A DNA stretch of 64,000 nucleotides from Blastococcus sp. CT_GayMR19 (GCF_004570385.1 NZ_SPQL01000009.1:143689-207688); one strand, 5' to 3'. Numbered from the stretch's first letter, positions 27,600 to 36,318 are shown. Translations and numbers: made by a program. Notes: a model not told the origin generated them from the sequence alone.

Positions 27600-28550
27600 T
27601 TACTCCCGCGGGCGCTTGCGGTCCTGGTCGGCGAGGAAGCGCTCGAACTCCGCGCCGATCTCCTCGGCGCTGGGCACCTCACCGGTCGCGCCCAGCAGGT
27701 CGGTGCCCTCCCGGGCGGCGGTGAACGTGTCGTACTGCTGCTCCAGGGCGGCGACCACGGCGGTGTTGTCGGCCGAGCGCGCGATCTGCTCGTCGATCTC
27801 GGTCCGGTTCGCCTCGGCGGCCTCACGGAGCGCCTCGATGGGCAGGTGCAGGCCGGTGAGCTGCTCGAGGTGCTCCAGCAGGGTCACCGAGGCCGCCGGG
27901 TAGGTGGCCTGGGCCAGGTAGTGCGGCACGTGGGCGGCCACCCCGAGGGCGTCGACCTCGGCTTCGCCGAGCCGCAGCTCGAGCAGGGCGGAGATGTGAC
28001 CCGGGATGCGCATCTCGCCCCAGTACACGGGATAGGAGTCGATGAGGCCGCGCCGCGTCGCATGAGCCGTCACGGTGACCGGACGGGTGTGGGGGACCGG
28101 CATCGGGATGGCCTGCAGTGCGACCACCGAGGTCACGCCGAGGCGCGCCACGAGTTGCGCGACCGCCGCGACGAAGCGTTCCCAGGCGTAGTCGGGCTCG
28201 GTTCCGTGCAGCAGCAGGAACGGCAGCCCGGCGTCGTCCTCCATGGCGTACAGCAGGATCTCCGGCGCCGCGAAGGACTCGTAGCGGTCGGCGTTGAACG
28301 TCATCCGAGGCCGGTGGGCCCGGTAGTCCACCAAACTGTCGACGTCGAAGCGGGCGATCACCTCGTGCGGGAGACCGGCCAGCAGGTGGGCCCCGGCCAG
28401 GGCGCCGGCGTGGGCGGCGTCGAAGTCGCCCGCGAGGTCGTGCACCAGCACCAGGCCACTGCGCTCGGCCGGTTCGCCGGCGGCGGCCTCGGTGAGGAAG
28501 CGCTCGGCCTCGGGGAGCAGGTCGACGAGCTCCTCCGGTCGCTGGGCCAC
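27600..28550 (-). CDS. PAC2 family protein
   Basis: A 316-residue protein of the PAC2 (proteasome assembly chaperone 2) superfamily. The fold shows in LVLVHDLAGDFDAAHAGA, FDVDSLVDYRAHRP and the LLLHGTEPDYAWERF strand-helix, followed by a C-terminal helical extension ending in basic residues. Actinobacterial PAC2 proteins are linked to the proteasome/Pup system by homology, but their role is not settled and no proteasome gene is nearby. The GTG start at 28550 follows GAGGAG. The opposite-strand repeat copy C ends 19 bases beyond its stop. Confidence 0.87.
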   Translation of the reverse strand: MAQRPEELVDLLPEAERFLTEAAAGEPAERSGLVLVHDLAGDFDAAHAGALAGAHLLAGLPHEVIARFDVDSLVDYRAHRPRMTFNADRYESFAAPEILLYAMEDDAGLPFLLLHGTEPDYAWERFVAAVAQLVARLGVTSVVALQAIPMPVPHTRPVTVTAHATRRGLIDSYPVYWGEMRIPGHISALLELRLGEAEVDALGVAAHVPHYLAQATYPAASVTLLEHLEQLTGLHLPIEALREAAEANRTEIDEQIARSADNTAVVAALEQQYDTFTAAREGTDLLGATGEVPSAEEIGAEFERFLADQDRKRPRE

Positions 28551-28647
28551 GGTCGGGTCTCCTCGGGTCGGTGCGGACGGTCTACCGCTGCAGCCCGCAT
28601 GGGCCCCGCCGCATTCCCATCGTCCCCCGCGCGGCGGCGGGACGCCC

Positions 28648-29925
28648 TCAGCGGTCCGGCTGGTCCTCCGGCGGCTCCACCCGGTCGTGGACCACCTCGG
28701 TGCCGGCGTCGTCCCCCGTGACCCGGGGCCGGGTGCCGTCGTCGGCGACCTCCGGGGACTTGTCGTCGAGCTCGTCCCGGACGTACCGGTAGACGACGGC
28801 GATGAGTGCGGCGACCGGCACCGCGAGGAAGGCGCCGGTGATACCGGCCAGCTGGCTGCCGGCGGTCACGGCGAGGATGACCACGGCGGCGTGCAGGTTG
28901 AGCCCGCGCCCCTGGATGATCGGCTGCAGCACGTTGCCCTCGATCTGCTGCACGAGGACGACGAGGGCCAGCACGATCAGCGCCGTCGTGAAGCCCTGGC
29001 TCACCAGCGCGACGAGCACGGCGAAGGCGCCGGCCACGAAGGCACCGATGATCGGGATGAACCCGCCCAGGAACGTGAGCACGGCCAGCGGGAGCACCAG
29101 CGGGACGCCCAGGATCAGCAGGCCGATGCCGATGAACACCGCATCGATGAACCCGACGAGCGCCTGCTGGCGGATGAACTCCGACAGCGTCGCCCAGGTC
29201 TTCTGGGACAGGGCGGCCACGTGGGGGGCGGCCCGCGGGCCCGTCTGTGCGGACAGCCACGGCACCCAGCGGGGACCGTCCTTGAGGAAGAAGAAGACGA
29301 GCAGCAGCGCGAGGATCAGGTTCAGCAGGCTGTTCCCGACCACAGTGGCGCCGGTCAGGGCGGCGCCGGCGATGCTCTGCGCGTTCTCCTGCAGCGAGTT
29401 GATGGCGTCGTCGACGGCCTGTCCCACCTGGTCCTCGCCCAGGTTGAACGGCGGGCCGCTGAGCCATTCCTGGATGTCCTGGAGCCCGGTCGTGGCCTGG
29501 TCGATGAGGTCGCCCACCTGGCTGCCGACCTGCGGCGCGACCGCGGCGATGACCCCGCCGAAGGCGGCCAGGAAGCCCAGGAGCACCACGGCGGAGGCCA
29601 GCGCCGGCGGCCAGCCGCGCTTCCGGAGGAACCGGGTGGGCGGCCACAGCACCGTGGCGAAGAGCAGGCCCAGCACGACCGGCAGCAGGATGCCCCAGAG
29701 CTTGCCGAGGACGTAGCCCACGAGCACGACCGCCGCGACGATGAGCAGCAGCTGGCCGGAGGCGACCGCGAGCTTGCGGGTCGCTGCCTGCAGCTTCGGG
29801 CCCCGGCCGGCCGACGGCGCGGGGGCGGTCGTCGCGCCCTCGACGGCGTCGGGCCTGCCCCCGGCCCGATCCGGGGTCGCGGACTCCGGCTGCTCGGGAG
29901 TGCGGCCTGGTAGACGGAGCCTCAT
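28648..29925 (-). CDS. AI-2E family transporter (PerM/TqsA superfamily)
   Basis: A 425-residue polytopic membrane protein. An N-terminal polar, Pro/Ala-rich tail (about 1-55) precedes about seven to eight helices, with the family motifs FFFLKDG in the middle and the conserved GGFIPIIGAFVAG and QQIEGNVLQPIIQGRGLNLH. The C-terminal tail is acidic. Members export or import diverse solutes (autoinducer-2, Na+); substrate cannot be assigned here. ATG 29925 follows GAGGGC. A second, distinct member is encoded at 36774. Confidence 0.9.
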   Translation of the reverse strand: MRLRLPGRTPEQPESATPDRAGGRPDAVEGATTAPAPSAGRGPKLQAATRKLAVASGQLLLIVAAVVLVGYVLGKLWGILLPVVLGLLFATVLWPPTRFLRKRGWPPALASAVVLLGFLAAFGGVIAAVAPQVGSQVGDLIDQATTGLQDIQEWLSGPPFNLGEDQVGQAVDDAINSLQENAQSIAGAALTGATVVGNSLLNLILALLLVFFFLKDGPRWVPWLSAQTGPRAAPHVAALSQKTWATLSEFIRQQALVGFIDAVFIGIGLLILGVPLVLPLAVLTFLGGFIPIIGAFVAGAFAVLVALVSQGFTTALIVLALVVLVQQIEGNVLQPIIQGRGLNLHAAVVILAVTAGSQLAGITGAFLAVPVAALIAVVYRYVRDELDDKSPEVADDGTRPRVTGDDAGTEVVHDRVEPPEDQPDR

Positions 29926-30001
29926 GCCCTCGATCAGAACACACCGGGCGCACCGGGACCGGCCGATGCGGACTGTCGTCACCCAGACGTAGCGTCCCGG
30001 T

Positions 30002-30469
30002 ATGCCGAAGACCGCCACCGCCGACCGGGTCGACCGCGACGCCCTGCTCGCGTTCCTCCGCCCTCGCCACCAGGCAGTTCTCATGACCCGCAGGCGCGAG
30101 CGCGGTGCACAGCTGTCCCCGGTCACCTGCGGGGTCGACGGCGAGGGCCGGATCGTCGTCTCCACGTATCCGCAGCGCGCCAAGGTGGCCAACGCCCGCC
30201 GGAACCCGGAGGTCTCGCTGTGCGTCCTGTCGCCGGAGTGGGACGGCCCCTGGGTGCAGGTGGACGGCCGGGCCGAGGTGCTCGAGCTGCCCGACGCGCT
30301 CGAACCGTTCGTCGAGTACTACCGGTCGATCAGCGGCGAGCACCCCGACTGGGACGAGTACCGCGCCGCCATGACCAGGCAGGGCAAGGCGCTGCTGCGG
30401 ATCACGGTCACCGGGTGGGGTCCCGTGGCCACGGGCGGTTTCCCGCCCGAGGTCATCGACAAGCTCTGA
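30002..30469 (+). CDS. PPOX-class F420-dependent (or FMN) oxidoreductase
   Basis: A 155-residue split-barrel flavoprotein of the pyridoxamine-phosphate-oxidase-like superfamily. RHQAVLMTRRRERGAQLSPV, RIVVSTYPQRAKVANARRNP and WVQVDGRAEVLELP are typical of actinobacterial F420-binding members (Rv1155-like), which reduce diverse substrates. TAGCGT six bases upstream of the ATG, with no Shine-Dalgarno, suggests a leaderless mRNA. Confidence 0.88.
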   Translation: MPKTATADRVDRDALLAFLRPRHQAVLMTRRRERGAQLSPVTCGVDGEGRIVVSTYPQRAKVANARRNPEVSLCVLSPEWDGPWVQVDGRAEVLELPDALEPFVEYYRSISGEHPDWDEYRAAMTRQGKALLRITVTGWGPVATGGFPPEVIDKL

Positions 30470-30507
30470 GGCTTGCATATGCCCAAGAAAGGTGTCAGGC
30501 TTGCCGA

Positions 30508-31095
30508 GTGCCGTACGTGCTCACGGTCGACCAGCGGGCCAGCCGCCGGAACGCCGACCGCGTTCCGGAGGCCCTCGCGCTGCTCGGCGGAACCGTACCG
30601 ACCGTTCTCGCTTTCGAGCGGACGACCGGTGACGAGTTCCAGGGGGTCCTCGCCGAGCCTGACGACGTCGTGGGCGTCGTCCTCCGGCTCGTCCGGCACG
30701 GCGGATGGAGCATCGGCATCGGGGCCGGCACCGTGCAGACCCCGCTGCCGCGCAGCACCCGGGCGGGCACCGGCCAGGCCTTCCTCAGCGCCCGGCGGGC
30801 CGTCGAGGCCGCCAAGCAGCGACCGACCCGCCTGGCCGTGCGGGGTGCCGTGCCGGCGGAAGCTTCGGACGCGCAGGCCGTGCTGAGCGCGCTGGCCGTC
30901 GTCGTCGAGCGGCGGAGCGGGCAGGCCTGGCAGGCGATCGCGCTCGTGGACGCGGGACGCACCCAGGCGGAGGCGGCGGCCGAGCTCGGGATCTCCCGGC
31001 AGGCGGTGGGACAGCGGCTCGCGGCCGGCCTGTGGGACCTCGAGCGCGACCTGCGGCCCACCGCCGCGCGGCTGCTCGCGCGGGCGGCCGGATGA
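30508..31095 (+). CDS. SatD-like regulator with C-terminal helix-turn-helix
   Basis: A 195-residue protein. The first 120 residues resemble SatD-type domains (TVDQRASRRNADRVPEAL, FERTTGDEFQGVLAEPDDVV, GWSIGIGAGTVQTPLP), and the end is a helix-turn-helix (QAEAAAELGISRQAVGQRL). SatD proteins were named from a streptococcal acid-tolerance locus; the biochemical role is unknown, but a sensor-regulator is plausible. CAGGCT lies six bases before GTG 30508. The stop overlaps the next gene (ATGA), so the membrane protein downstream is its functional partner. Confidence 0.75.
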   Translation: MPYVLTVDQRASRRNADRVPEALALLGGTVPTVLAFERTTGDEFQGVLAEPDDVVGVVLRLVRHGGWSIGIGAGTVQTPLPRSTRAGTGQAFLSARRAVEAAKQRPTRLAVRGAVPAEASDAQAVLSALAVVVERRSGQAWQAIALVDAGRTQAEAAAELGISRQAVGQRLAAGLWDLERDLRPTAARLLARAAG

Positions 31096-31613
31096 GCGTC
31101 GCGGCCCTCGTCGTCCTCGGCTGCACCGCCGCCGGTGGCCTGCTCCTCACCGCCCGGGGCGAACGTCGCCGCTCGACCTGGGGCGCTGCGGTCCTCACCC
31201 TGCTGCTCTCCGCCTCCGGCGTCCTCGCCTGGGTCGCCGGCGGCGCGTCCGACGGGATCGAGGAGGCCGCCGCGGTCGTCGCCGTCCTCGCGGCGGTCCT
31301 CGGCGGGGGCCCGGTGGCCACCGCCGTGCTGCGGGCGGCCGATCCGGCCGCCATCGGGGTCACCGGCGGCCCGCAGGACCCGGACGTCCTGCGCGGGGGG
31401 ACGTGGATCGGGTTCCTCGAGCGCGCCGCGGTCGGCGCCACCATCCTGGCGGGCTCCGCCGAGGGGCTGGTCGTGGTCCTGGCGGTCAAGGGTCTCGGGC
31501 GGTACGCCGAGCTGCGGGCCCCGGCGGCCGCCGAGCGCTTCATCATCGGCACGCTGGCCAGTGCGCTGTGGGCGGCGGCCTGCGTCGGCGTCGCGATCCT
31601 GCTGCGCGGCTGA
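31092..31613 (+). CDS. Integral membrane protein partnered with SatD-like gene
   Basis: A 173-residue protein with about five hydrophobic helices and a conserved C-terminal AERFIIGTLASALWAAACVG, reminiscent of the end of DUF3307 proteins that usually accompany SatD. It overlaps the SatD-like gene by four bases. No catalytic or transport motif is visible. The pair is the usual organisation of this poorly understood system. Confidence 0.7.
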   Translation: MSVAALVVLGCTAAGGLLLTARGERRRSTWGAAVLTLLLSASGVLAWVAGGASDGIEEAAAVVAVLAAVLGGGPVATAVLRAADPAAIGVTGGPQDPDVLRGGTWIGFLERAAVGATILAGSAEGLVVVLAVKGLGRYAELRAPAAAERFIIGTLASALWAAACVGVAILLRG

Positions 31614-31721
31614 GCCCGGGTCGGGTCGCCTGATCGGGGGACGACCCGATTGCCGCGCTGACCAGCGGCTACCTACCCTCCGTTGACCGTACGGAGCGCC
31701 CGCTCCGGAGAAGGAGGAGCC

Positions 31722-32381
31722 GTGGCCCAGGACGACGCACTTCGACCGCTCTCCCCGGAGGAGCTCGCCGCCGAGACCGGGGCGGCCCTGCCGGACAAGG
31801 AGGTCATCTCCCTGCTCGATCTCAATGCGGACGTCGACCTCGCCCTGGACGCCGCCGCGCCCATCGACCTCGCGGTCGCCGCCAACGCCAACGTCGCGGC
31901 ACCGATCGACGCGGCCGTGGCGGCCAACGTCCTGTCCGTGGGCTCCAACGCGCAGGCGCTCGCCGACCAGGGCGTGATCATCGACCAGGGGATCACCGGC
32001 GAGGCCGTCGCGAACGCGCCGCAGGACAGCACCATCGACCAGTCCGGCGACCCGGCCGACACGACGGAGCCGGCTCCGGCTCCCGCCCCGGCGCCGGGCG
32101 GCACGGACGGCGCGACCGAGACCGTCGGCGACCCGCTGTCCGGCGACCTGCTCGACGTGAACGTCGACCTCGCGGCCGACCTGAACCTCGCCGCCCCGAT
32201 CGCCGGTGCCGTCGCGGCGAACGCCAACGTGGCCGCCCCGATCGACGCCGCGGTCGCGGCCAACATCGGCTCCGTCGGTTCCGAGGCGACCGCGCTGGCG
32301 CAGCAGGACGCGATCATCACCCAGGACATCGACGCGAACGCGGAGGCGACGGCGGACCAGCAGTCCGACATCACGCAGTGA
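31722..32381 (+). CDS. Acidic Ala/Asn/Gln-rich protein of two 77-residue repeats
   Basis: A 219-residue protein I do not recognise. A 30-residue leader-like start (RPLSPEELAAETGAALPDKE) is followed by repeat 1 (31-107), a Pro/Ala linker (108-142) and repeat 2 (143-219, ending at the C-terminus). The repeats align without gaps; both contain AANANVAAPIDAAVAAN, then SVGS, and end in DSTIDQ or QSDITQ. It has no cysteine, no classical signal peptide and no membrane helix. GTG 31722 follows GGAGGAG. It lies 25 bases before a PqqD-like/M50 membrane peptidase gene, so it is a good candidate for that enzyme's substrate. Amyloid-like or surface-repeat folding is conceivable but unproven. Confidence 0.75.
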   Translation: MAQDDALRPLSPEELAAETGAALPDKEVISLLDLNADVDLALDAAAPIDLAVAANANVAAPIDAAVAANVLSVGSNAQALADQGVIIDQGITGEAVANAPQDSTIDQSGDPADTTEPAPAPAPAPGGTDGATETVGDPLSGDLLDVNVDLAADLNLAAPIAGAVAANANVAAPIDAAVAANIGSVGSEATALAQQDAIITQDIDANAEATADQQSDITQ

Positions 32382-32406
32382 ACGGTGACCTGCTGAGCCC
32401 ACGCGG

Positions 32407-34851
32407 ATGAGCGATCCGAAGACGACCCCGATCCCGGTCGCGGGGGCCGCGCCCACCCGGGCGCTCCCCGCGACGGGCGGCGAGGTCCTGGTCAGGGCGG
32501 CGGGGATCGAGCTGCTCGGGGAGACGCCGGGCTCCGGCTACCGGAACCCGCCCGCCCTGGTCCGCCGTGCCGACGGCCAGGTCATCACGCTGACGCCCCT
32601 GCTCCAGCAGGTGCTGCTCGCCGTCGACGGGCGGCGGACCGTCGACGAGGTGGCCGGCGAGGTCAGTGCCTCGTCCGGACGGCTGGTGCGCGGCGACGAC
32701 GTCCGCCAGCTCGTGGACGCGTCGCTGCGGCCGCTCGGCCTGCTGCTCCGCGCCGACGGGACCGAGCCGGAGCTCCGCCGGTCGGATCCGCTGCTCGCGC
32801 TGTCGTTCCGCCGGGTCGTCACCGACCCGGCCGTCACGCGCCGGCTGACGGCGCCGTTCGCCCTGCTGTTCTCACCGCTGTTCGTCGTGCCCGTGGTGCT
32901 GGCGTTCGGCGCGATCTCCGGCTGGGTGCTGTTCTCCCAGGGGCTCGCGGCGGCGACTGCCCAGGCCTTCGGCAACCCGGCGCTCTTCCTCGCCGTCGTC
33001 GTGCTCACGGTGCTGTCGGCCGGGTTCCACGAGTTCGGGCATGCGGCGGCCGCCCGCTACGGCGGCTCCACCCCCGGCGCGATGGGGTTCGGCTTCTACC
33101 TCTTCTGGCCGGCGTTCTACACCGATGTCACCGACAGCTACCGCCTCGGGCGGGGCGGCCGGGTGCGCACGGACCTCGGCGGCCTCTACTTCAACGCGCT
33201 CGTCGTCCTGGCGGTGTTCGGGGTCTGGTGGCTGACCGGCTGGCACGCCGTCCTGCTGATCGTGGCCACGCAGATCCTGCAGATGGTCCGGCAGCTCCTG
33301 CCGCTGCTGCGCTTCGACGGCTACCACGTGCTCGCCGACCTCACCGGCGTCCCTGACCTCTACCAGCGCATCGGCCCGATCATGACCGGCCTGCTGCCGG
33401 GGCGGTGGCACCAGCCGGAGGCCACGGCGCTCAAGCCCTGGGCACGCGCCGTCGTCGTGACCTGGATCCTGCTCGTCGTCCCGCTGATGGCCGGCTCCCT
33501 GCTGCTGATGGTCCTGGCGCTCCCGCGGCTGCTGGCGTCGGCGTGGGCCGGGGTCCAGCGGCAGGCCGGTCTGCTGGGGGCCGCCTTCGACGAGGGCGAC
33601 ATCCTCGGCGTGCTGGCGCGGGCGCTGGCCGTCGTGGTCGTCGTGCTGCCCATCCTGGGTCTGCTGTACGTCCTGGCCCGCCTGGCGCGCAGTGCCGCCG
33701 TCGGGGTGTGGCGGCGCACGGAGGACCGGCCCACCCGCCGGGCCCTGGCCCTGCTCCTGGCCGCGGCGCTCGTCCTCGGGCTCGGCTGGGCGTGGTGGCC
33801 CGCCGAGGACCGCTACCGCCCGGTGCGGGCCTTCGAGGGCGGCACGGTGCTCGATGCGGTCACGGCCGCCGGCAGCGGCCCGCTCGAGGCGGGCTCGCAG
33901 GGCGCGGCTCCCACCATCTGGCCCGAGGACGCCGGACCGCTCCCCACCGAGGACCGGCCCGCGCTGGCCATGGTGCTGGTCCCCGCGGCGGACGGCGCGG
34001 CAGGCGCCGACGGCGTCGACGGCGGGGGAGCCGCGGAGGGTGACGGGGACGGTGCGGGAGCCGCGGCCGGCGACGGGGACGCCGCCGTCGAGGCGCCCAC
34101 GTGGGTCTTCCCGTTCAACCGGCCGCCGGCACCGGGGGAGGGGGACAACCAGGCCCTCGCCGTCAACACCGAGGACGGCTCGGTGGTCTACGACGTCACC
34201 TTCGCCCTGGTCTGGGCCGACGAGGACGCCGTCCTGAACCGCAACGAGGCCTACGCCCTGGCCAGCTGCCGGGACTGCCGGACGGTCGCGGTCGCGTTCC
34301 AGGTCGTGCTCGTGGTCGGCTCGGTCGACGTCGTCGTCCCGCAGAACCTGGCCGCAGCGGTCAACTACGCCTGCCTGCAGTGCGTGACCCAGGCGCTCGC
34401 GACCCAGCTCGTCGTGAGCCTGCCCGGTGAGCTGAGCGAGGACGGCACGCGGTACCTGGCCGCCATCTGGGCCGAGCTGGCCGAGTTCGGCGAGCAGATC
34501 GAGGGAGTGCCGCTGGCCGAGCTGCGCGACCGGCTGACGGAGTTCGAGACGCGGATCCTGGACGTCGTCCGGGCCGATGCCGAGACGTCCGGCACCGAGC
34601 CCGCCCAGCCCGCCGAACCGTCGGAGGACGTCGCTGGGGAGGGTGACCCGGCGGACGGCAGCGCGCCGTCCAGCGGCTCGGCCGGGTCCACCCGGGCCGG
34701 GACGTCGGCTGCGTCGAGCGGGTCGACGGCGACCGGGGATCCCGGCCCGTCCAGCTCGGCGTCGGCGCAGACCACGACACCGGCTCCTCCGCCGAGTTCC
34801 GCGCCCGCCGAGACCACGTCGGCGACGGCGTCGTCCACTCCCAGCGGCTGA
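32407..34851 (+). CDS. PqqD-like/M50 membrane zinc metallopeptidase
   Basis: An 814-residue membrane protein. Residues about 58-113 look like a PqqD-type peptide-recognition domain (TLTPLLQQVLLAVDG, DDVRQLVDASLRPLG). The membrane core has the M50 zinc motif HEFGH (208-212) and a second ligand motif FDGYHVLAD (303-311), plus several helices up to about residue 460. An outer domain (about 470-745) has two CxxC pairs (621/624 and 656/659), and a Ser/Thr/Pro-rich tail closes the protein. The design matches putative peptide zinc metalloproteases (YydH-like) that process modified peptides. It follows the repeat protein closely. No radical-SAM or other maturase is adjacent. Confidence 0.85.
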   Translation: MSDPKTTPIPVAGAAPTRALPATGGEVLVRAAGIELLGETPGSGYRNPPALVRRADGQVITLTPLLQQVLLAVDGRRTVDEVAGEVSASSGRLVRGDDVRQLVDASLRPLGLLLRADGTEPELRRSDPLLALSFRRVVTDPAVTRRLTAPFALLFSPLFVVPVVLAFGAISGWVLFSQGLAAATAQAFGNPALFLAVVVLTVLSAGFHEFGHAAAARYGGSTPGAMGFGFYLFWPAFYTDVTDSYRLGRGGRVRTDLGGLYFNALVVLAVFGVWWLTGWHAVLLIVATQILQMVRQLLPLLRFDGYHVLADLTGVPDLYQRIGPIMTGLLPGRWHQPEATALKPWARAVVVTWILLVVPLMAGSLLLMVLALPRLLASAWAGVQRQAGLLGAAFDEGDILGVLARALAVVVVVLPILGLLYVLARLARSAAVGVWRRTEDRPTRRALALLLAAALVLGLGWAWWPAEDRYRPVRAFEGGTVLDAVTAAGSGPLEAGSQGAAPTIWPEDAGPLPTEDRPALAMVLVPAADGAAGADGVDGGGAAEGDGDGAGAAAGDGDAAVEAPTWVFPFNRPPAPGEGDNQALAVNTEDGSVVYDVTFALVWADEDAVLNRNEAYALASCRDCRTVAVAFQVVLVVGSVDVVVPQNLAAAVNYACLQCVTQALATQLVVSLPGELSEDGTRYLAAIWAELAEFGEQIEGVPLAELRDRLTEFETRILDVVRADAETSGTEPAQPAEPSEDVAGEGDPADGSAPSSGSAGSTRAGTSAASSGSTATGDPGPSSSASAQTTTPAPPPSSAPAETTSATASSTPSG

Positions 34852-34896
34852 GCCGACGACGCGCGGTGCGCAGGCCTGCCAGGGAGAATGACCGGG

Positions 34897-35466
34897 ATGT
34901 CCGATTCCCAGCCTGGAGGTCACGTGTCCGATCCCGCAGCCGGTGCCGTCCGCAACGTCGACCTGCTCGGCATCTACTGCAACGACCACCTGGCCGCCGC
35001 CACCGGCGGGATCGAATTGGTCAGCCGGATGCTCGGGCACCACCGGGGCACGGCCCTCGAGCCTCGCCTCGAGGAGCTGCTGGACGAGCTGCGGGAGGAA
35101 CGGGGCGTGCTCGCCGCGTCGATGGCCGCGCTCGGCCTGCCCATCCGGCGGTACAAGCAGGTGGCCTCCTGGATCGGGGAGAAGCTGTCCCGGGGCAAGC
35201 TCAACGGGCACCTGCTGTCGCGCTCTCCGCTCAGCGACCTCGTGGAGTTCGAGTTCATCGCCACCGCCGTGCTCGCCAAGCGTGCCGGCTTCGAGTCCCT
35301 CCGTGCCCTGGCCGACCGCGACTCGCGGCTGGACGCCGACGCGCTCGACCGGATGATCGCCCAGGCGGACAAGCAGCACGGCTGGCTGGCCGACGTGCGG
35401 CGCGAGGTCGCCGGCCGGGTGTTCGGCGGGAACCCCGGGGCCGCCGACGCGGCAGCCGACAGCTGA
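34897..35466 (+). CDS. Conserved hypothetical, ferritin-like helical protein
   Basis: A 189-residue mostly helical protein. LLGIYCNDHLAAATGGIELVSRM, ERGVLAASMAALGLPIRRYK and LVEFEFIATAVLAKRAGFESL suggest a four-helix bundle of ferritin-like shape, but the full set of paired ExxH iron ligands is not evident. Homologues appear in actinobacteria without known function. The start is ambiguous: ATG 34888, ATG 34897 (GGGAG ten bases upstream) or GTG 34924 (GGAGG four bases upstream). It is on the same strand as the M50 gene but need not share its role. Confidence 0.7.
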   Translation: MSDSQPGGHVSDPAAGAVRNVDLLGIYCNDHLAAATGGIELVSRMLGHHRGTALEPRLEELLDELREERGVLAASMAALGLPIRRYKQVASWIGEKLSRGKLNGHLLSRSPLSDLVEFEFIATAVLAKRAGFESLRALADRDSRLDADALDRMIAQADKQHGWLADVRREVAGRVFGGNPGAADAAADS

Positions 35467-35467
35467 C

Positions 35468-35506
35468 CGCCGGTTCCCCGCCCCTGCGGCCGGTGTAGAA
35501 CCGGCG
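35468..35506. promoter_or_regulatory. Inverted repeat overlapping promoter of hydrolase gene
   Basis: Nine-base arms CGCCGGTTC (35468-35476) and GAACCGGCG (35498-35506) are separated by 21 bases. The right arm covers the TAGAAC hexamer that acts as probable -10 and ends one base before ATG 35508. It could be an operator or the terminator of the preceding gene. Confidence 0.45.
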
Positions 35507-35507
35507 C

Positions 35508-36263
35508 ATGTGCCACGACCACGACAGCCGCCCGCCGGCCCCACCGCGTAGCGGGGACGTCGCCGAGCGGGGCGTCCTGACCCTGACTTCGGCCGACGGC
35601 ACCGACTTCTCGGCCGCCTATGCCGCACCGGCGGTCCCGGCCGGTACGGGGGTGGTGCTCCTGCCCGACGTCCGTGGACTCCACCCGTTCTACGTGGCGC
35701 TCGCGGAGCAGTTCGCGCGGGCCGGCCTGCCCACCGTCGCCATCGACTGGTTCGGTCGGACCGCCGGCGTGGCCGAGGACGGCGTCCGGGACGCGGACTT
35801 CGAGTGGCAGCCGCACGTGGCGGCCGCCACTCCCGAGGGGATGGAGGCCGACATCGCCGCCGGCCTCACCTACCTGCGCGAGCGCGCCGGCGCCGATCTG
35901 CCGGTGGTCACGGTCGGGTTCTGCCTCGGAGGCAGCCTCTCCTGGCGGCAGTCGCGCGGCGACCTCGACCTCGCCGGGTGCGTGGGCTTCTACGGCAAGC
36001 CGTCGGTCGTCGGGGATGCGGCCTCCCGGGCGCACCTGCCCACCGTGATGCTGATCGCGGGCGCCGACCGGGCGACGCCCGTGGAGGAGCAGCTCGCGCT
36101 GGCCGAGACGATGCGCAACGCCGGCGCCGACGTCGACGCGGTCGTCTACGACGGCGCCCCGCACTCGTTCTTCGACCGGTCCTTCGCGGAGTGGGACGAG
36201 GCCTGCCGGGACGCGTGGGAGCACGTGCTCGCGCTCACCGACCGCGTGGCGGCCGGGCGCTGA
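35508..36263 (+). CDS. Dienelactone hydrolase family protein
   Basis: A 251-residue alpha/beta hydrolase. The nucleophile is Cys in GFCLGG, the Asp lies in GADRATP and the His in GAPHSFFDRS, giving the Cys-Asp-His triad of dienelactone hydrolases, which open lactone rings in chlorocatechol breakdown. With no aromatic-ring genes adjacent, the natural substrate is unknown. The N-terminus (CHDHDSRPPAPP) could bind metal. The start lies six bases after TAGAAC; no Shine-Dalgarno. Confidence 0.88.
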   Translation: MCHDHDSRPPAPPRSGDVAERGVLTLTSADGTDFSAAYAAPAVPAGTGVVLLPDVRGLHPFYVALAEQFARAGLPTVAIDWFGRTAGVAEDGVRDADFEWQPHVAAATPEGMEADIAAGLTYLRERAGADLPVVTVGFCLGGSLSWRQSRGDLDLAGCVGFYGKPSVVGDAASRAHLPTVMLIAGADRATPVEEQLALAETMRNAGADVDAVVYDGAPHSFFDRSFAEWDEACRDAWEHVLALTDRVAAGR

Positions 36264-36318
36264 CCCCGGTCGCGTGCCCGCGAGGAGCAGCCGGACGACG
36301 GCCTCCTAGGCTGAGCGC

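Noticed and set aside
28358..30478. Minus-strand 706-codon frame across the PAC2 and AI-2E genes
   Set aside because: It is out of frame with the membrane helices of the AI-2E transporter and crosses gene boundaries without a domain.
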